Shown: positions 39,305-52,600, counted from the stretch's first letter. The stretch: DNA of 64,000 bases from Linepithema humile (GCF_040581485.1 NC_090128.1:10664001-10728000); one strand, 5' to 3'. A program made the numbers and translations. Notes: generated from the sequence alone by a model not told the origin.

Positions 39305-39675
39305 TTACAGCAAAGCTCTATTTATGTGTTTGGGGTCCGGGAAACTTTGTCGAGATAAAAATGTATTGTCAATGGAGCCCAGATAAAGTATCGAATCTGC
39401 GGTAGACTGATCAGCGACAGCCGGGAAGGTAAGCTTGCCGATCAACGAGCGGCGGAGTTGCTCGACGTCGAGCCATATCGTTGGTGGGGAACGATAATAA
39501 TCATTCTCCGGAACGGGATGCACGGAGGGGGAGTCAAGTTTAAGGCTGCGAGACGTCGATGACGTCATCTCAGAGGGAGAAAGAGAACGCGAGAGCCGTG
39601 CAAATCCTAACCTTGGACAATGTGCGAAATAATCGTCGGGCAGATACATTGAAACCAAGATTCGTCAGCTTGGGT
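39305..39675 (-). CDS. orphan exon with 114-codon open frame
   Basis: A strong acceptor (GCATTTTTTCACAG, ending at 39676) precedes an open frame from the ATG at 39649 to TAA at 39305. The product starts MYLPDDYFAHCPRLG, has a Ser-rich middle (SLSPSEMTSSTSRS) and a well-mixed C-terminal half (PPTIWLDVEQLRRSLIG, TADSILYLGSIDN). The composition looks more like protein than the surrounding frames. An in-frame TGA sits between the acceptor and the ATG, so upstream exons would be 5' UTR or read another frame. A minus-strand AATAAA lies near 39043. It could be the last exon of a small taxon-restricted gene inside the presumed ERR first intron, or a lncRNA. Function unknown. Confidence 0.4.
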
Positions 39676-42600
39676 CTGTGAAAAAATGCTGCGTTAAAAA
39701 ATAACTCCGAAATTATAGTTCGGTAACAAAAGATATTCTTAGCTAGTGACTGGATGCTGTATGCAGAGAGAGAAAGAGAGAGAGAAAGAGAGAGGAATTA
39801 ACGCGCGTTAAGTAATCGTTCTGAATAAATTAAATTTAAAATACAAAACCCCTTATATTGCTGACTTAGACACGTGTTTCGTTCAATTTCTCTTTTAATT
39901 TTATAAACTAATTTATTTTTGCATAACAGCATCCAATTATACTAACCAATCGATCCGATTTCGAACGTCTAAAAAAATTCAGCAGTTATTTGTGCCACGA
40001 GCTTGTATTTATATAGAAAAAATGGTTTTCGTGTGAATGAGATATCGTTGCATTGATCCGCAATTTTCTTAGAAATTTTCAATGAAATATTTTCCGTTCA
40101 TCAGAAAGTGTTTTTTCTTAACTACCACGATCACAATATATCGAATAAGTTTACTGCGAATTACTTACGAACACCACGCATTTTGCCTCTAAATGCGCGC
40201 GAGGTATTTTTATAGCGCGCTCTCTCTCTCATCTTCTGCTCTTATTATTAACCCTCGGGCGGTTAAGTGGGGTGCAGTTTTTACCCCGGTTCATATCAGA
40301 AGTATTTCTTTTCGCATACGGGCGCATGAATGCATCGGTGCACGTGTAGCGTATAGTGGCCGACCTTCGCATTGCTAGTGTCTATCGTGACCACGTTCCG
40401 CTTCCTATCCGCGGGCACTTGTTTATGCGCAACTAGCGATGTGTCGTAATGCCTTTTTCAATAATCCGACAAGAATCTGTGCGAGCGTTTTAACACTAAG
40501 CCTCTCTACGCTTCATTGATTACATTGATTTCTAAATTAGTGTCACATTATCGTGCTAACATAATGAGTTTATCGTATAAAGTTGAAAATGCATACAGTT
40601 ACATAAACTCGAAACGTACGTATTAAATTTTTATATTTATATTTTATAATTTTAAAATATTCGTGCCACCAATATGCTTTTATAAAAACAGCTTTTCCGA
40701 TTTCTTTTTTATAAGACTCGAATCATGAATTTTTTATTGGAACCAGAATTGAGTAAAAAAGTGGTAAATGTATCTGATTTTATGTGGATCTAATATCTTT
40801 TCTATAATTTCCTGTGGCGAAATAAAAAGCATTCACCGAATCAATGGTGATTGGACGATCAAAATTCCGAAATTCTCGGAATTTTTTGATGAAACGAAAC
40901 ATTTTTAAATCACAAAATTTTGTGAATAAATTGTATGTAATGTTATCAATATAATTGTCAATATAAGTGCACATATTTTTGTTATCATATGTTAGTTGAT
41001 CTCATGTGGAAACAAGACATGATCCCGAGGACAATTTATAAATGTTACATGAAATTTTACATCGAAATTTGTCGATTTATAAAGCCGGAAAAAAAACGAA
41101 AATCCGAAAATATCCGCTGACGCCATTCTCGAGATGAATGTTTTTCTTCTATCAAACATCCACCGCGATTCTTGCGCTCCGACGATTTTATTTTCGTTCC
41201 AGTTGATATAATTTACATACTATTTGAATAAGTCATCACTTAAAAAGACGTATTCCTCTTTTCTAAACTGTTACATCATAAAAGATTCCAGATCCATCGT
41301 GCTTGCCTCGGAATTTAAGGAGAAATTGGAGAACCATTACTTTTTAGGTCGTCACTCTAGCCGATTTATGAATAAATTGACAAGGAGAGGAGCCGCTTCC
41401 CCTTAGTCACGTTAGATCACTGCGATAGATCATTGCGAATCTCAATCACGCGCTCATATATTCAAAATATACGAGCGTCAGCATAAACTCCTCGTTAACC
41501 CCTTGTCAATTTGGCCGAGGGGCAGCGCGCCGAATGCGACGAGACGAGTAATATTCATCGTTATAAGGTCGTTATCGCTGCTGAAAATATTGAAACCGAC
41601 AGAGAGTTCAAGTACGCGATTAAAGATTAGGCTAGGTTCAACATCGAAACACATCGAAACGTTAAACTATAATCATCAATAACGTAAGCGCGATATATAT
41701 TTCAGCACGCTCCTTGTGGACGCCTTTGACACGTGGAATTGCGTAAGGATCGTGAAATTTTCGGGTGAAAAGGGACAAATAAAATATCAGTTTCTAAAAC
41801 ACAAGTTTGACAAGTCGAAAAGAATCATCCAAGACTTCTTTCGATCACTAAATAATCGAAATCTTAATAGCTCAACATTTTTTTTCGTTAAAGGAAAATT
41901 TTATTCCTTAAAAATCTGCAGTTAAATGGACATCCGCTATTTTTTAAATATTTGCTCATGTAGATGACAGCGGAAAAAAACACAAAGGAAAGCGAGACCT
42001 ATATGCGTCTTTAATAATCATAAATCTCGGCACACTCGCGTAAGCAACGCAATTGATCGAGATGACATCGAACATTCTTTTAGTCTAATATTTTATGTCA
42101 TACGATAAATTCGCCTAACGTGCTGGAATAACTATCGAATCGAGAATTTCTGGAGTCCCAATTTCTTTTCCTTTCATAGCTAATAAATGTGCGATAAAAC
42201 TCATCATACGCGATAAATGAAGTATAAACTTTGTACACCGCACTGTTATCATCCGAAAAAAAATCGCGTAATTGTGAATCATTTTATCGCCGTACATACG
42301 AGATACGTGTATAATTGCATTCGCATGCTTTAAATATCCTGGCTACAGATTTTTACGGTCAATCTAAAATTACGTTTCTGTTCTTTTGTAATTGTCAATT
42401 ACTGAATATTGATTTGCAAAAATTTCTGTTCATAATGTAATTATTTTGTTCTATTTTGCGCCAAGTACCACGAAACACACGCAAGCGAATGGACAAAGAA
42501 GCAAAGAGAAAGCAAAAAAAAACCGGTAGGCGGCGAAAGCTCGTCGAAGTACAATACCAGACCAACGCACGCTCGTGTGTGCTCGATCATAACAAACACT

Positions 42601-43680
42601 TTTTTTCCCTGATGTTTTCGGAGTCGTTCGTGGCGCAAAAGGTATCGACGATTGCCGATTGAAAACGCGCGTACAGATTTTTCTGAACAAAAGTTTAAAC
42701 TTCATATATGTCGAAAATCTGCAGTTTTCAGATTTCTTATGTTTAAAAAAGAATTCTGGATTCTCGTCACTCCAACATCTCTTTAATGAGCTATCGATAG
42801 CGATAAAAATTGATAAATTTATTTATATTAATTGAGAAATAAAAGACAATAAAAAAATATGCAAGAATGTTGAATAAACGGCGAGAAATCTTAAATTCTC
42901 ACTAAGAATTTTTAAACTTTAAATTTGTTTCTTGAAAAAAAATGTTACTTTTTATCACAGATTCAGACTTTCCGGCGCGCACCTCGATAACGCGATACAC
43001 CTCGATTACTCCGTTTTACTGAAACACGATGCAGCCGAGCAGACGGTAATTCTTCCTTGTCAGAGGATTCTCGAGAGACCAACGAATCAGCGACTGCGGA
43101 GAGAATTAGTCGCGAGACGCAGGATAAATTATCTAACGGCCCGACACGTTGTGTAATATAATGACTGCTCTGCCGCAAGATAGACGATGTCTTCGAGTTT
43201 TAAGTAATGCATCCATATTTATCATAAAATATATTACCTTAAGAAAAGAATTTGCTACAGTTTATAATTTCTACGAACTGTGCTAGGAAAGCCTATATAT
43301 CTCTCTCTCTCTTTCCCTTCCGAATCTATATCGGTATCGGTTTACGAGACCATAAACGTCATGCTTGTCTCGACGAGGATCGCACAGAGCGAATAAAGCG
43401 AGACGCTTGTAAAAGCTACAAAATATATATCGTGATCATCGGAAAAATCATGAAAATCATGCGTGACCGATCTTTCGATAATCGCTTTTTGAATTTTGAG
43501 AAAAATAGGAACGACGCATCAAATAAACAAAATAATTACGAGAACTTAACGAAATCACGCAAAAAAAGTGGAAAAAGTGAAAAATAGATAAAGAGGAAAA
43601 GAGAGGAAAAAAGAGGGGGGAGGGGGAGAGAGAAAGAGAGAGAGAGAGAGAGGCAATGTGCCGCAAAACACGGCACTTAC
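39676..43680. other. non-coding, presumed ERR 5' intron
   Basis: I see no exon. A GA-rich purine tract lies at 39764-39794; the rest is mostly AT-rich with mild CpG-rich patches at 40190-40440 and 41390-41600. Confidence 0.4.
43629..43651. repeat. (GA)n tract
   Basis: A purine-only tract of GGGGAGA and GA repeats just downstream, on the minus strand, of the candidate alternative first exon. Confidence 0.85.
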
Positions 43681-43704
43681 CACGTCGTACATCCACGCGT
43701 CCAT
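43681..43704 (-). CDS. ERR: candidate alternative first coding exon of ERR
   Basis: On the minus strand a Kozak-perfect GCCATGG opens eight codons (MDAWMYDV) that end exactly at a consensus donor, GTG|GTAAGT, in phase 0. The ERR exon-1 acceptor at 34684 is also phase 0, giving ...DV-VC-MMSDATTES. This mirrors vertebrate ERR gamma, where a longer isoform places extra residues before an internal start in ...CRMSNKD (established knowledge). A CpG-rich island with no other gene lies immediately upstream (43730-44070). A 9 kb intron would be required. The link is inferred from phase and position only. Confidence 0.4.
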
Positions 43705-43729
43705 GGCCTCGTTCTCGTCCCACGCGATA

Positions 43730-44070
43730 CCACGCGAAAAATGCACACAAGTCTCCTCGCAGTCTCTCGCGCACACCCCCGTCACAGACGAAACTGGCAC
43801 GGCCGCGACATTCGGAGCGCCGCTCCGATCAGCGCGATATCAGAGGTCCTGTCGTAACGTCGCGGCGCGAGCGAGCGAGCGCGTCGCCCGCGCGATCAAA
43901 ACACGCCGCTTGCGAGGAACACCACCACCACCACCACCACCACGAAGAAGATGTTCACGGCACCACGCGCCGTACGCGACTGACGGCGCTGGACGTTGGC
44001 GCGTCAAGTGAATCCGCGTCGCGGCGATGCGCTGCGCGGCGCGACGCGACGCGATCCGATGCGACATGCT
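43730..44070. promoter_or_regulatory. CpG-rich promoter-like island upstream of the candidate ERR exon
   Basis: Very CpG-dense sequence with a (CAC)n run at 43919-43943 and repeated GCGACGCGACGCGAT, flanked by AT-rich DNA. Position and polarity fit a promoter for the exon at 43681-43704. Confidence 0.35.
43919..43943. repeat. (CAC)n trinucleotide run
   Basis: Eight CAC/ACC units inside the CpG-rich island. Confidence 0.9.
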
Positions 44071-45595
44071 ATATCAAGCTCGTATTTCACAAATCTTTGT
44101 TTATTCCCCTCATTTTGCGTATCTACTGAAGCATTCGAAAATTGCGTCACGCTGTTAAAAGCGAAAGACAGGAGAGATGTTGCATATTTTATTGTTGCTC
44201 GCACTTTCTCGCGCTATCTGCAATTAAAATGACACGAGTGGACACTTCGGTTTTGAATGAGGAAAGATGCGAGAGGCGAGAGAATATAGAAGATACGATT
44301 GAAACGAATACACATTTTGGCAATATTGTAACAAAGATCACTGTGTAAGAATGTTTAAAAATCTTTTTATGCTAAATAAAACAATAATTTTGTCATTTTA
44401 TCCATATTTTCAGAAATAATAGAAATAATAGAAATAATAGATCAATAGTATACATTGCACTATACAATACGAAAGTACTATATCATTACGATTAAGGAAA
44501 AAATTCAAAATGTGCATAAATATGTATTTTTTCTATATATTTTGCCTATACTAATTTTTATTGTATTATCTTTTATATTGTTTGCATTGTACGCATTATT
44601 ACATGTTTCATTATGTAAAGTAACGACTCTTAATCTGAAACAACATGTACCGTGCAGTTGCACCGTGTTAGGCAACGTATCTTCATCTTATCGCACTTAT
44701 CGTCGATAAAACGATACGACTGTCTCGATTTAAAACACAGATGTTACCGTTTTTTTTTTTTTTTCGTCAACGGCGCGTGCAATGTCATTTTAGGTAAAAT
44801 CATGGTCACCGGTAATCGGTCATTAACACCGTGACTCTCGTATCACCTTGATACGACTCGAAGCTTTATCACGCTGACTTGAAGTGGCTTTCCATATCTA
44901 TATATACCGATTTATATCCTTCCTCGTCTCTTTTTTTCGTTTTTTTCTCATTGCATCAAGCTCCACCCTTTTCCATAAACGAGAAAAATATCTAGATATC
45001 CGCAAAATATATCTATATATAGACGAAATAAATATTTTTATACATTACGGCGACGCAATATTTTGAAATATCTACTCTCTCTCTAATGATTACACGAATC
45101 ATATAATATTATTATAAGCAAAATATTCTCGCAAATTTTTCTTTTATTATTCAACAACGAAATATCTGTTCTGGACGTAGTTTCACGCAACGAGAATGCT
45201 TTAATTTACGAGAATATTTCCTCTTATTTTTGATCGGCCGACCCGATCGTAAAGTTCGTAGCTTCTCCGAAGCTTGTATTTCAAACATCCCAAGCATCGT
45301 GCCGAGCCGCATTTACGTACGTACGCGAATTGAATTTTCCCTCGCGGCGGCGGAGGGTAGATCGATCGAGCGAAACACTCCCATCATCCCGTCGCGTCGC
45401 GTCGCGTCGCGCCGACCGAGTGCGGCGGCCTCGGCTTGATACGTTACTGGCGTTTAGACGCGTCAATGTGTGTATATCACAACGGTGATAGTGAGTGGGT
45501 GGGCGACGGGGGCGGCGAGGGCAACGGCGGCCGCGACGGGAGCCGCGGCGTAAAAGGGGACCTGGGGACGGAGAGGAGGTTAGAGAGACGTCGGT

Positions 45596-45610
45596 GGCCT
45601 TGAACTTGAC
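45596..45610 (-). promoter_or_regulatory. nuclear-receptor half-site motif, copy 3
   Basis: The minus strand reads GTCAAGTTCAAGGCC, followed by A; the 15-base core is identical to copy 2. TCAAGGCCA fits the FTZ-F1/ERR monomer consensus. It lies in a CpG-rich promoter-like block at 45300-45740. Confidence 0.4.
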
Positions 45611-46821
45611 TGTGCCGCCGCTTTTTGCGCACAGCCGCTACGTCGCCCGCCCAAAACAGCCCACCGGCGTAGACATATCGGACCTTTCGTGCGGCTGTTG
45701 TCACCGACGACGACGACGTCGCCGTCACGAAGGCTCCTTCTCATTCACGCTCGTTTGAACCAGAGTAAAAGCACAAAGCGACGAAGATTTTAACTAATTA
45801 ATCAGGTGTCTAAAGGACGAAAGTCTCACTCGATAAAAGGAAATTAATTGTAACTTTGATATAAATTCAGCAAAATTTTCCAGCAGAGATTGTGAATTAA
45901 CATTTTTCCAATGACTAATAAAAGATAATTTGACTTGATAATGTCCCTTCGTATTTATTGTCTCATATAGCGTCTGTATTTTATTCAATTAAAAGCGCCT
46001 TGCTCCAATCACTCCAATAGATTTTAATTATATATACGTATATATTCAGATGAGATTCAATTTGGCAATTCTCCTCGCTCCCCATTTTTTTATTTCTAAT
46101 TTATATCTAGTACCCGAGTATTTTTCCAGTAAAGAGCGATTAAAAATTGATACACGGCTCGGTCGATTCATCGACTAAGTCGATGCTTTACAATTTCTCA
46201 ATAATTCAATAAGTTACAAGACCCTATATTGAGAAATAATAATTCTTCAATTCGGAGTGAAATGGTGAATAAAGAATTATTCTGGCTTAAAAAGCATCAT
46301 GCAAAGTATTTACTTGTAATCACTTAATAATTTTATACCGAATGAGAAAGCCAAATTATGTAAAAATATAGTATCCATTTAAAAAAAAACTGTTTGAAGA
46401 TTCTATTTTTAAAAAGCGCAATTATACGTTATAGGAATATTTGTGTAAAAAAAAAAAAATTACTCATCGATTCTTTCCATTATTCGTATAAAAGTACTTA
46501 CGAAGCTAATGCCAAAAGTGAATGCTGACTGGTATAAGCTTTTTAAAGTTTCACAAGCTGAAACTTTGCTACGAATGATGGATCACGAATACGGAGTTCT
46601 CATAATTATGTACCTGTTGAAATCACGCAAAGGCTAATACAAATTACTTTTGCGATAACGCGTCTCTGGCACGAGAATGCTAATGCTACTTAAGTTTCGT
46701 GTAAAGTGACAATGAATAATATTGTCCAACTTTCCTATTTCTTTAGAATTTATAATAATAACAGATTCTCGTTGATTTGATGCATAAATACCAAAATTAG
46801 TTCTGAAAATTGCCTACCTAT

Positions 46822-46878
46822 TTTCAGTATTTAATTTCTGTTAGGAATTTTTCAGTATTTAATTTCTGTTAGGAATTC
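46822..46878. repeat. 28 bp tandem duplication, two copies
   Basis: A unit of the form TTCAGTATTTAATTTCTGTT followed by AGGAATTT occurs twice in direct succession in AT-rich sequence; a recent local slip duplication. Confidence 0.85.
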
Positions 46879-48535
46879 AAATAGTTAAAAAAAAATTAAC
46901 TTGTTATTTGTATCAACTGTTTGTAGTTTCTTACGTAATTGTAATTTCTTACGCCAAATACTTTGAATCACATTTGATTTATTTCACATCTTGTTTGTTT
47001 TGGAAATGCTCATAAAATATTTAACATGTCGCACAGGATTCTATAATTTACACCCTAATTAAAAAAAAACTAAACTTGCTTATATCTCTTAATTATCAAC
47101 TCTTTAAATTTGAGAATCGCAAAAGTTTAAAAATATCTATATTTTGTAATTACTGCTCTTAACAAAAATTTAATTTCACTGAATAAAACAATGTAAACCC
47201 AAGACAGATATTCACATAAGAATTTACCGTATTTGAAGTATAATATTGCGCATATTTGTTCAATATTTGTGTGATGAGAGACGTCAAATAACAGGAAAAG
47301 GTTTATGTTCTCAAAAATTCACAGACAAAAAAAAAGTAATGAAGCCGCTGCCAGTGGCAGCAGACCAGTTCAATGCGTGTACGCGATGCTGGGGTTGAGA
47401 TAGGTAGACTTCGTGCGAAGCGGATCGATATAGCACTCTCACTTTCTCGCATTCTCGACATACGATGACGCACACGTGCCTGCGTGTCCTAAAACGAGGC
47501 CCGAAACCGGTCTGATTTCTGTCAATTCCATTTCCGACGGGCGCACAAGGCGCGTTACGCTAATTATCACGTTTTGTTTTTATTGGCTCTCTTTCGTATC
47601 CAAATTTCATACCGGCAAAAAAGTTCATACAATTTTCCGCTATTGATATCACAATCCTGCATGATTGAGATGATCAGAAACTTTAGAATTAAATATTAGG
47701 ATTCATTGGATCCTAGGAGGGTTAAATTTAAATGCAAATTTCAGGCATAAATCTATTTCCTTTGAAATAATTGTATTTATACCGATAGGAGCGGCGAAGG
47801 TGGATTACGAAGAGGCGAAAAATATTATTTTCTAAGCACATGTCGCTTGTAAAAATAACCCAAAAAATACCACACATAGCAAAGTTAAATAAATACACAT
47901 ATTGTTATTGCAAATTAAGAGTAGCTGTTGGTAACAAAGCATTCATGTGACAGACAGCCGCGGTCGATACTGGGTGTCGAGATTCGAATCGCAACGCGAC
48001 GACGCGATGTTTCGCGGGGTACCCGATGATGTGTATACCAGCGCAGCCGATGCACTTGCACATGTAATGCCTACGTAATCGTTTCGTAATGCAACGTTGC
48101 TATGGAAATCTCGTAAATGCATCTTGCAGAGTACAATCGCAGCGTTTTCCACGCATCAAACGACTGCGGAAACAGATGTCTCGAAGGGATCGCGAGAGGG
48201 AGAGTTTTATCGCGATTTGCAAGATCAGACGATGTTTCGCGAGACAGCGCGCATCGCGGATTCGATTCGACAATTAGAGATGTTCACGCGATCGAGAGGA
48301 GGAGATCAAGGTCGTTTCGTATATACGCGCAAAGACTCCACTCCAAGAGGAAGGGATAAAACGAGCGATGATTGAAAAAAAAAAAAAGACGCATACGACA
48401 TACACACCGAGTACACAGAGTTCGTAACAAAGATGGCAGTCGAGAATTCGACGATATCGTCGGACTGTCACGCGACCATGGCTCGCGATCTACGATACAT
48501 GTGTGAAATTGTATTGTTAAGCTTTTCTTACTCAC

Positions 48536-48640
48536 CAGTGCGCCGTTCACCAGATCGACAGCGGTTTCACCATATTGCAGAACTGCGGCCACACGTACAC
48601 GACAAAAATTTTTGGAGTAATGGCTGATTTTATGATCCAC
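48536..48640 (-). CDS. possible first exon on the minus strand ending at a strong donor
   Basis: On the minus strand an ATG at 48640 opens 35 codons (MDHKISHYSK..., ...VAAVLQYGETAVDLVNGAL) up to a consensus donor CTG|GTGAGT in phase 0. It lies about 1 kb past the POLA2 stop, in CpG-rich sequence. It could be the first exon, coding or 5' UTR, of a transcript running into ERR or into the 39.3 kb orphan exon. No family was recognised. TCAAGGTCG, another ERR/FTZ-F1-type site, is nearby at 48306-48314. Confidence 0.25.
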
Positions 48641-49437
48641 CAGCGGCGGAAAAGTCTAGGGGAGCTCCGCGAGGGCAGCAGCAGTATCGTTCGCGTGGCG
48701 CCATCGACCGTGCACGATGCTGAAGCAAATTGAACACGTACTGATATCGAAAGTCCGTTCTTTACAGTTGCACGCCTTCTACACACAAATATAAACAATT
48801 TTAAATTGGCGAGAGATAGGGAGGAAAAAAAAGGAAAATTGCGAACGGTGTATTTACAAATCTGACCTGTAGTGTGCGATAGCAGCGACGTCTGTCGATG
48901 ACTCAAAGAACTATATAATTGTAACATTTTTCTTTGTCGATAAATGCACTTGTGATTTTACCACCAATAAATACGTTCACAATGTTATCCACACTTCCAA
49001 CCTTTCCTCGTTATACTACTTTGAACAAATAAAATTTTAAATCAATTTTTCTATATTAAAAATTTTATAAAGCATTAATTTCTTGTTATTTAAATTGACA
49101 ATATCATTGCAAACACTAATCAAGGCATAGAATTTTAAAATCCACTGTAAAATGAATTGTTACACAAATTAAAAAATAGTCTGAAAAAACTGATCTTCAA
49201 TAGTTCATAAAATCTCAAAAAAATATTCAATATTTCTAATTTCTAAAATATAAAAATAATAAAATATCGGCTTAGAAATATGATAAAAAAATTTGATTGA
49301 TACAGAATATCTCGTATAACTAAACATATATGCTGTAGGAGAAAAAAAAAGACAAATCTTACTATACTTCACATATATACATAAATATATGATTATTAAA
49401 ATTACATATATATATTTTTTTTAGGTAATTAGGCATC

Positions 49438-49443
49438 TTTATT
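49438..49443 (-). terminator. polyadenylation signal of POLA2
   Basis: AATAAA on the minus strand about 210 bases after the POLA2 stop. Confidence 0.5.
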
Positions 49444-49649
49444 AATCAACAATTTAAGAATTCAGTACAAAAATGCCCATCAAAAACTTGAAAAAATTAA
49501 TCTGGAAAACAAAGATCTTTAATATTTTTCGAATTTTTGAAGGAATAAAAATTCTCTTATAAAAATACAAGACCATTATTGCACTGAATCCTTCAATTAA
49601 GAACAAATAATCCGTTCGACATGCTGTTTTCGAGTGTATGTTAAAGCTA

Positions 49650-52600
49650 TCAGACTTTGACAATTTCGCACGAGATATTATCGGATCTCCATTTACCGTC
49701 AAGAGCCGGTTTCACACCCAACTTGGCATACGCATGCTTGTGCATGCGTTCCGGATTCAGAGTCACGCACTCGTTGATTACTTTGCAATAACTTCGCATG
49801 TCGGACGGTAAAATTAACAAGTGCGGTTGCTGGTCGAAAAACGCATATCTTTCCCATAATTCCGTGTCCACATTCAGGTCCTCGAACGGAGGATATACGG
49901 GATAGAAACACGTTTGCGCGAGTACATGATCAGCTAAGCGACTAAGTCTGTCCATACCTGATATATTCCTGAAAATAACATTTATTTTTTATTAAAAAAA
50001 ATATATATATATCGTCCAAATAAAATATATAGCAATATCAATACTATAATATAATTATAGTGACCGAAGAATAAATTGTGATTCATGTTAACAATTAGAA
50101 AATAAAAAAAACTGTAATCTTCAATAACTTATAAAACTTAAAAAATTATTAATACTTCAATTTTCATTACAATAAATTTTTTTTAGAATTAAGAAATTTG
50201 CAATTAAAAAAATTTTGATTTATTTAAAACATCTTCTATAATGAAGCATTATAAGTTGAAAAAGAAACAATTGGAAAAAAAATATACGTTGACGAAAGAC
50301 TATTTGAAATCGTTATGTTCTGTAAACTAGAGGCATACTTACGATATCTCTTCCTTCCCGATATGTTTGATAACGTCGACTGAAGTAATCCCGATTTTTA
50401 AATCAGCGACATCCAGTATACAAGGATCCGGCATTAGTTTTAGGTTTGGATAATTTTGTAAAAGTTTTCGATTAAAAACTGTGTACTGAGGAGTTGGAAA
50501 GATAGGTTCATGGTGCGCGTCGCGATTAGAAGCTATCAACACGACCTGCGTGTTCTTCCTGTAATATTTCAATGCATGTTAGAGTAATAAAAACAAAATT
50601 AATTAAACTAATTTATTTTTTACATAAATATTAATCAATAATTATGCAGTTTGAAAAAGAAAAAAATCAACTTGAAAATAATTAAAGACTGCGCAATTAG
50701 AAAGCAAAATCAAATCTAAACATGTTTCGTATATTACCTTGTCGATTCCATTATTCTGGTAAGAATCTTTTCGAAAAGTTCCTGATGCGTGTCCTTGATA
50801 AGATTGTCCTGTATTTCGGAATGTGTGTACTCGAGGAAAGGCCCGATGAGTATCAAGACATGTGGTTCCTCTGACGCAACTTTCTCCATCAAATCCCACA
50901 GCGGCTGATAATGCATATTGTTAGATGCAGTAAAAGGACCCGCCGCGACGAAGATGTTGAGCCTCGATTCGATTCTAGGCGCCGATGCAACTGGTGCGTA
51001 TGCCTTTGCAAATATTTCCTTCACGTATAAAGCATCGCCCACTGGATTGATCGCCTCGACCGCGACAATCTGACCGGAGAACACAGAGTATTGCTTTAAA
51101 TTGCGGAAATCCAGCTCGATCGAGTCGGCCGCCGAGACACCTTTCCGTCTTGTACAACCCTCCAGCATCACCGTGTTCGCGGATTCCTTCTTCGTACTGA
51201 TGCGACCGAACGTGCGGAAGTACGTTTGATTCACACTTCGCACGTTCTTCACGTAACGCAGCTCAGTGGTGTTGTCGGTCGCCGCCGACCACGTCTTGAA
51301 TAACCTACTGCCCAAACTTCCGCATACAAATGTGAGAAGGTGTCCTTGCTTCGACAGGATCTCGTACATGTATTTGGCATCGCTGGGGACATGCGGTTCG
51401 TCGGACTTCGTGACTTCGACATTGTAATCTCCCGTTCTCTTCCAAGACGCGACGGTCTCGCCCACGGAAAGTAGAATTTTTCCTTTATCAGTTACGTTGC
51501 GCTGACTCTGTGTGCTTCTGAAAGTGACAACAGAGCCCATTTTGTAAAAATCATGACGGTTCACAATGTGAAATGCGTTCAATTTTTAGAAAAACAAATA
51601 TACTTTATTTAAATATAAATATCAGGTGTAATTTTTTACTTCATTAATTCAATTTATTATTTGTTTCATTATATTTGGAGTATTATGCAGTCATCACAGA
51701 TTTAAACCTACTCAAAAAATTTGCTTACGAGCTCTCAGCGTAGCTAGCTTGTGAAAATTCCGCAGTTCTCGTTTTACCGGCCAGAGCGTCCACGACAACT
51801 TCTACATCCGGAGTTCTTTTTGCACGCTAGAACGAGAAATAAAGAAATAAACATTACGTGTTTCAATCGCACAACAAATTTACATCAGCCGCTAATATTA
51901 TGCAAATCAAATCAACAAGCACACATGAATATTTAATTAAAAAACTTATTTTCAAATCATCTTATCTCTACATTTTTACGAAATAAAGATGAATCGGTAC
52001 AAAGTTATGAAATACATTTACACGGACGCATACAAGCTTTGCCTGAAATGTTAATTTGAAATACATGTTTCAATATGATACACACAGTTATATATACTCG
52101 AAGCGCTTTCGATATCAAGACAGATTGCCGTAGACGAGTATGTATCTAGTCACGAAATGATGCACGTGCACCATGATCATACTCGTCTATGGAATTTTTC
52201 CCTCCGTCTATAACTCGTCACTTCAAATATTAAATCGACACTGGTTGATCAAACATATCCGCAATTCTCGTTTCGAGATTCGTCTTCAAAGAAAAAGATC
52301 CTTAATTTATCCAAGTTAGAGCGTTATTTGACCATGATATGGGATTGTGAAAAATCGAAAAATACGAATGAACGTATTTGTCAACTCGAATCGAGAACGG
52401 TAATCGACGTGGACAGCTTCTATCATTTTCGGCGATCATTCTACGTGGCTGCGATGTGCTCGAACGTGCTTAATGAGTGTGGATCTAGTCACAACTATAT
52501 TGACCGTGCACTAGGTCGCCACTCATTAGGCAAATTCGGAAAGGATCGTCCACAGTTGGGTCTCTCTTTCTCTCTTCTCTGCTTCCTCCGGGCTGATTTC

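Larger units (their letters stand above)
44071..48535. other. non-coding, AT-rich with one CpG-rich island
   Basis: No supported exon. A CpG-rich block at 45300-45740 contains GTCGC pentamer repeats (45392-45413), a G-rich purine stretch and half-site motif copy 3. A 28 bp tandem duplication lies at 46822-46878. Confidence 0.45.

Noticed and set aside
43656..44129. 157-codon plus-strand open frame with a His run
   Set aside because: The His run is the (CAC)n repeat; the rest is Arg/Ser/Thr from CpG-dense DNA. The minus-strand short exon and promoter reading explains the locus better.
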